The position numbers and the translations under genes are program-made. A stretch of DNA of 64,000 nucleotides from Streptomyces aureus. Its GTDB lineage: Bacteria; Actinomycetota; Actinomycetes; Streptomycetales; Streptomycetaceae. Under the pieces are notes generated by a model that worked only from the letters and a program-made list of their open reading frames with translations, ran no database searches and had not been told where the DNA came from. Where the stretch lies: positions 62,001 to 126,000 of the forward strand of contig NZ_JNZD01000012.1 of the NCBI RefSeq assembly GCF_000725495.1, in the 5' to 3' direction. This document shows positions 63,117 to 64,000 of this stretch, piece after piece; position 1 is the stretch's first letter; each line of letters starts with the position of its first letter.

Positions 63117-63175
63117 GATCGTGTCCTCTGAAGTGCCCGGTGGGGCGCCTCTGGAAGGGGCGGGGGGCTCATGAA

Positions 63176-63205
63176 GAGGGGGACACCGTTTCCGGTGTCC
63201 CCCTC
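63176..63205 (-). terminator. Hairpin between carB and pyrD
   Basis: GAGGGGGACACCG (63176-63188) and CGGTGTCCCCCTC (63193-63205) form a perfect 13-base stem with a TTTC loop, immediately after the carB stop and 60 bases before the pyrD start. It could terminate or attenuate transcription between the two pyrimidine genes. Confidence 0.7.
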
Positions 63206-63212
63206 GGGGCCG

Positions 63213-64000
<788 letters not shown>

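Overview
The window is chromosomal DNA of very high G+C content with strong third-position GC bias, and it reads as a Streptomyces or close relative. The gene order matches the SCO1428 to SCO1483 region of Streptomyces coelicolor as I remember it: acyl-CoA dehydrogenase, the SCO1431-type small membrane protein, hisG/hisE, the rib operon, guaB1, rpe, rsmB, fmt, priA, metK, coaBC, rpoZ, gmk, mihF, pyrF, pyrD, carB. I see no phage, transposase, CRISPR array, rRNA or convincing tRNA.

Layout. 1-6.8 kb: acyl-CoA dehydrogenase, TetR regulator, a small membrane protein, an exported C39-like peptidase, an APC permease and a hypothetical protein. 7-13.2 kb: a small P-loop kinase, a TPR plus AAA+ ATPase, two coupled CNNM/CBS membrane proteins and a PH-like protein. 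13.2-17.9 kb: hisE-hisG and the riboflavin operon ribE-ribM-ribBA-ribH behind an FMN riboswitch. 18-20.1 kb: an ECF41 sigma factor and its usual NAD(P)-dependent oxidoreductase partner. 20.1-28.5 kb: a repeat-rich gap, a ROK regulator/MFS pair, a thioesterase, an alginate-lyase-like exported enzyme, an NCS2 permease, a DUF5995 protein and an LLM oxidoreductase. 28.5-34.5 kb: a flavin amine oxidase/amidohydrolase pair and a conservon (cvnA, cvnB, cvnC) with no cvnD. 34.7-43.4 kb: a HAD-nuclease fusion, an organophosphonate-type ABC importer with a divergent GntR regulator, and a cationic amino acid permease with an Lrp/AsnC regulator. 43.7-48 kb: guaB1, a secreted RNase with barstar, a SorC regulator and rpe. 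48-64 kb: an MMPL transporter and housekeeping genes ending in carB, which runs off the right edge. Except for the HTH gene at 53.5 kb, everything right of the MMPL gene is on the minus strand.

How the genes work together. The most informative non-coding signals are these. (1) Two promoter blocks, at 1437-1477 and 18086-18127, have the direct-repeat architecture of Streptomyces chitinase promoters but no chitinase follows either one; both lie where I recall chitinase genes in S. coelicolor, so they look like scars of two independent losses. (2) Three phased copies of a GTTGCG(C) motif occur upstream of the amine oxidase/amidohydrolase operon and again, 12 kb away, upstream of the cationic amino acid permease/Lrp operon. 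Together these suggest a small regulon for basic amino acid uptake and oxidative decarboxylation. (3) An ECF41-type target promoter precedes the oxidoreductase next to the sigma gene. (4) Perfect inverted repeats sit in the control regions of the ROK/MFS, GntR/ABC, alginate lyase/NCS2 and fmt/HTH gene pairs.

All product calls come from reading protein motifs and gene context by eye. No database search was run.
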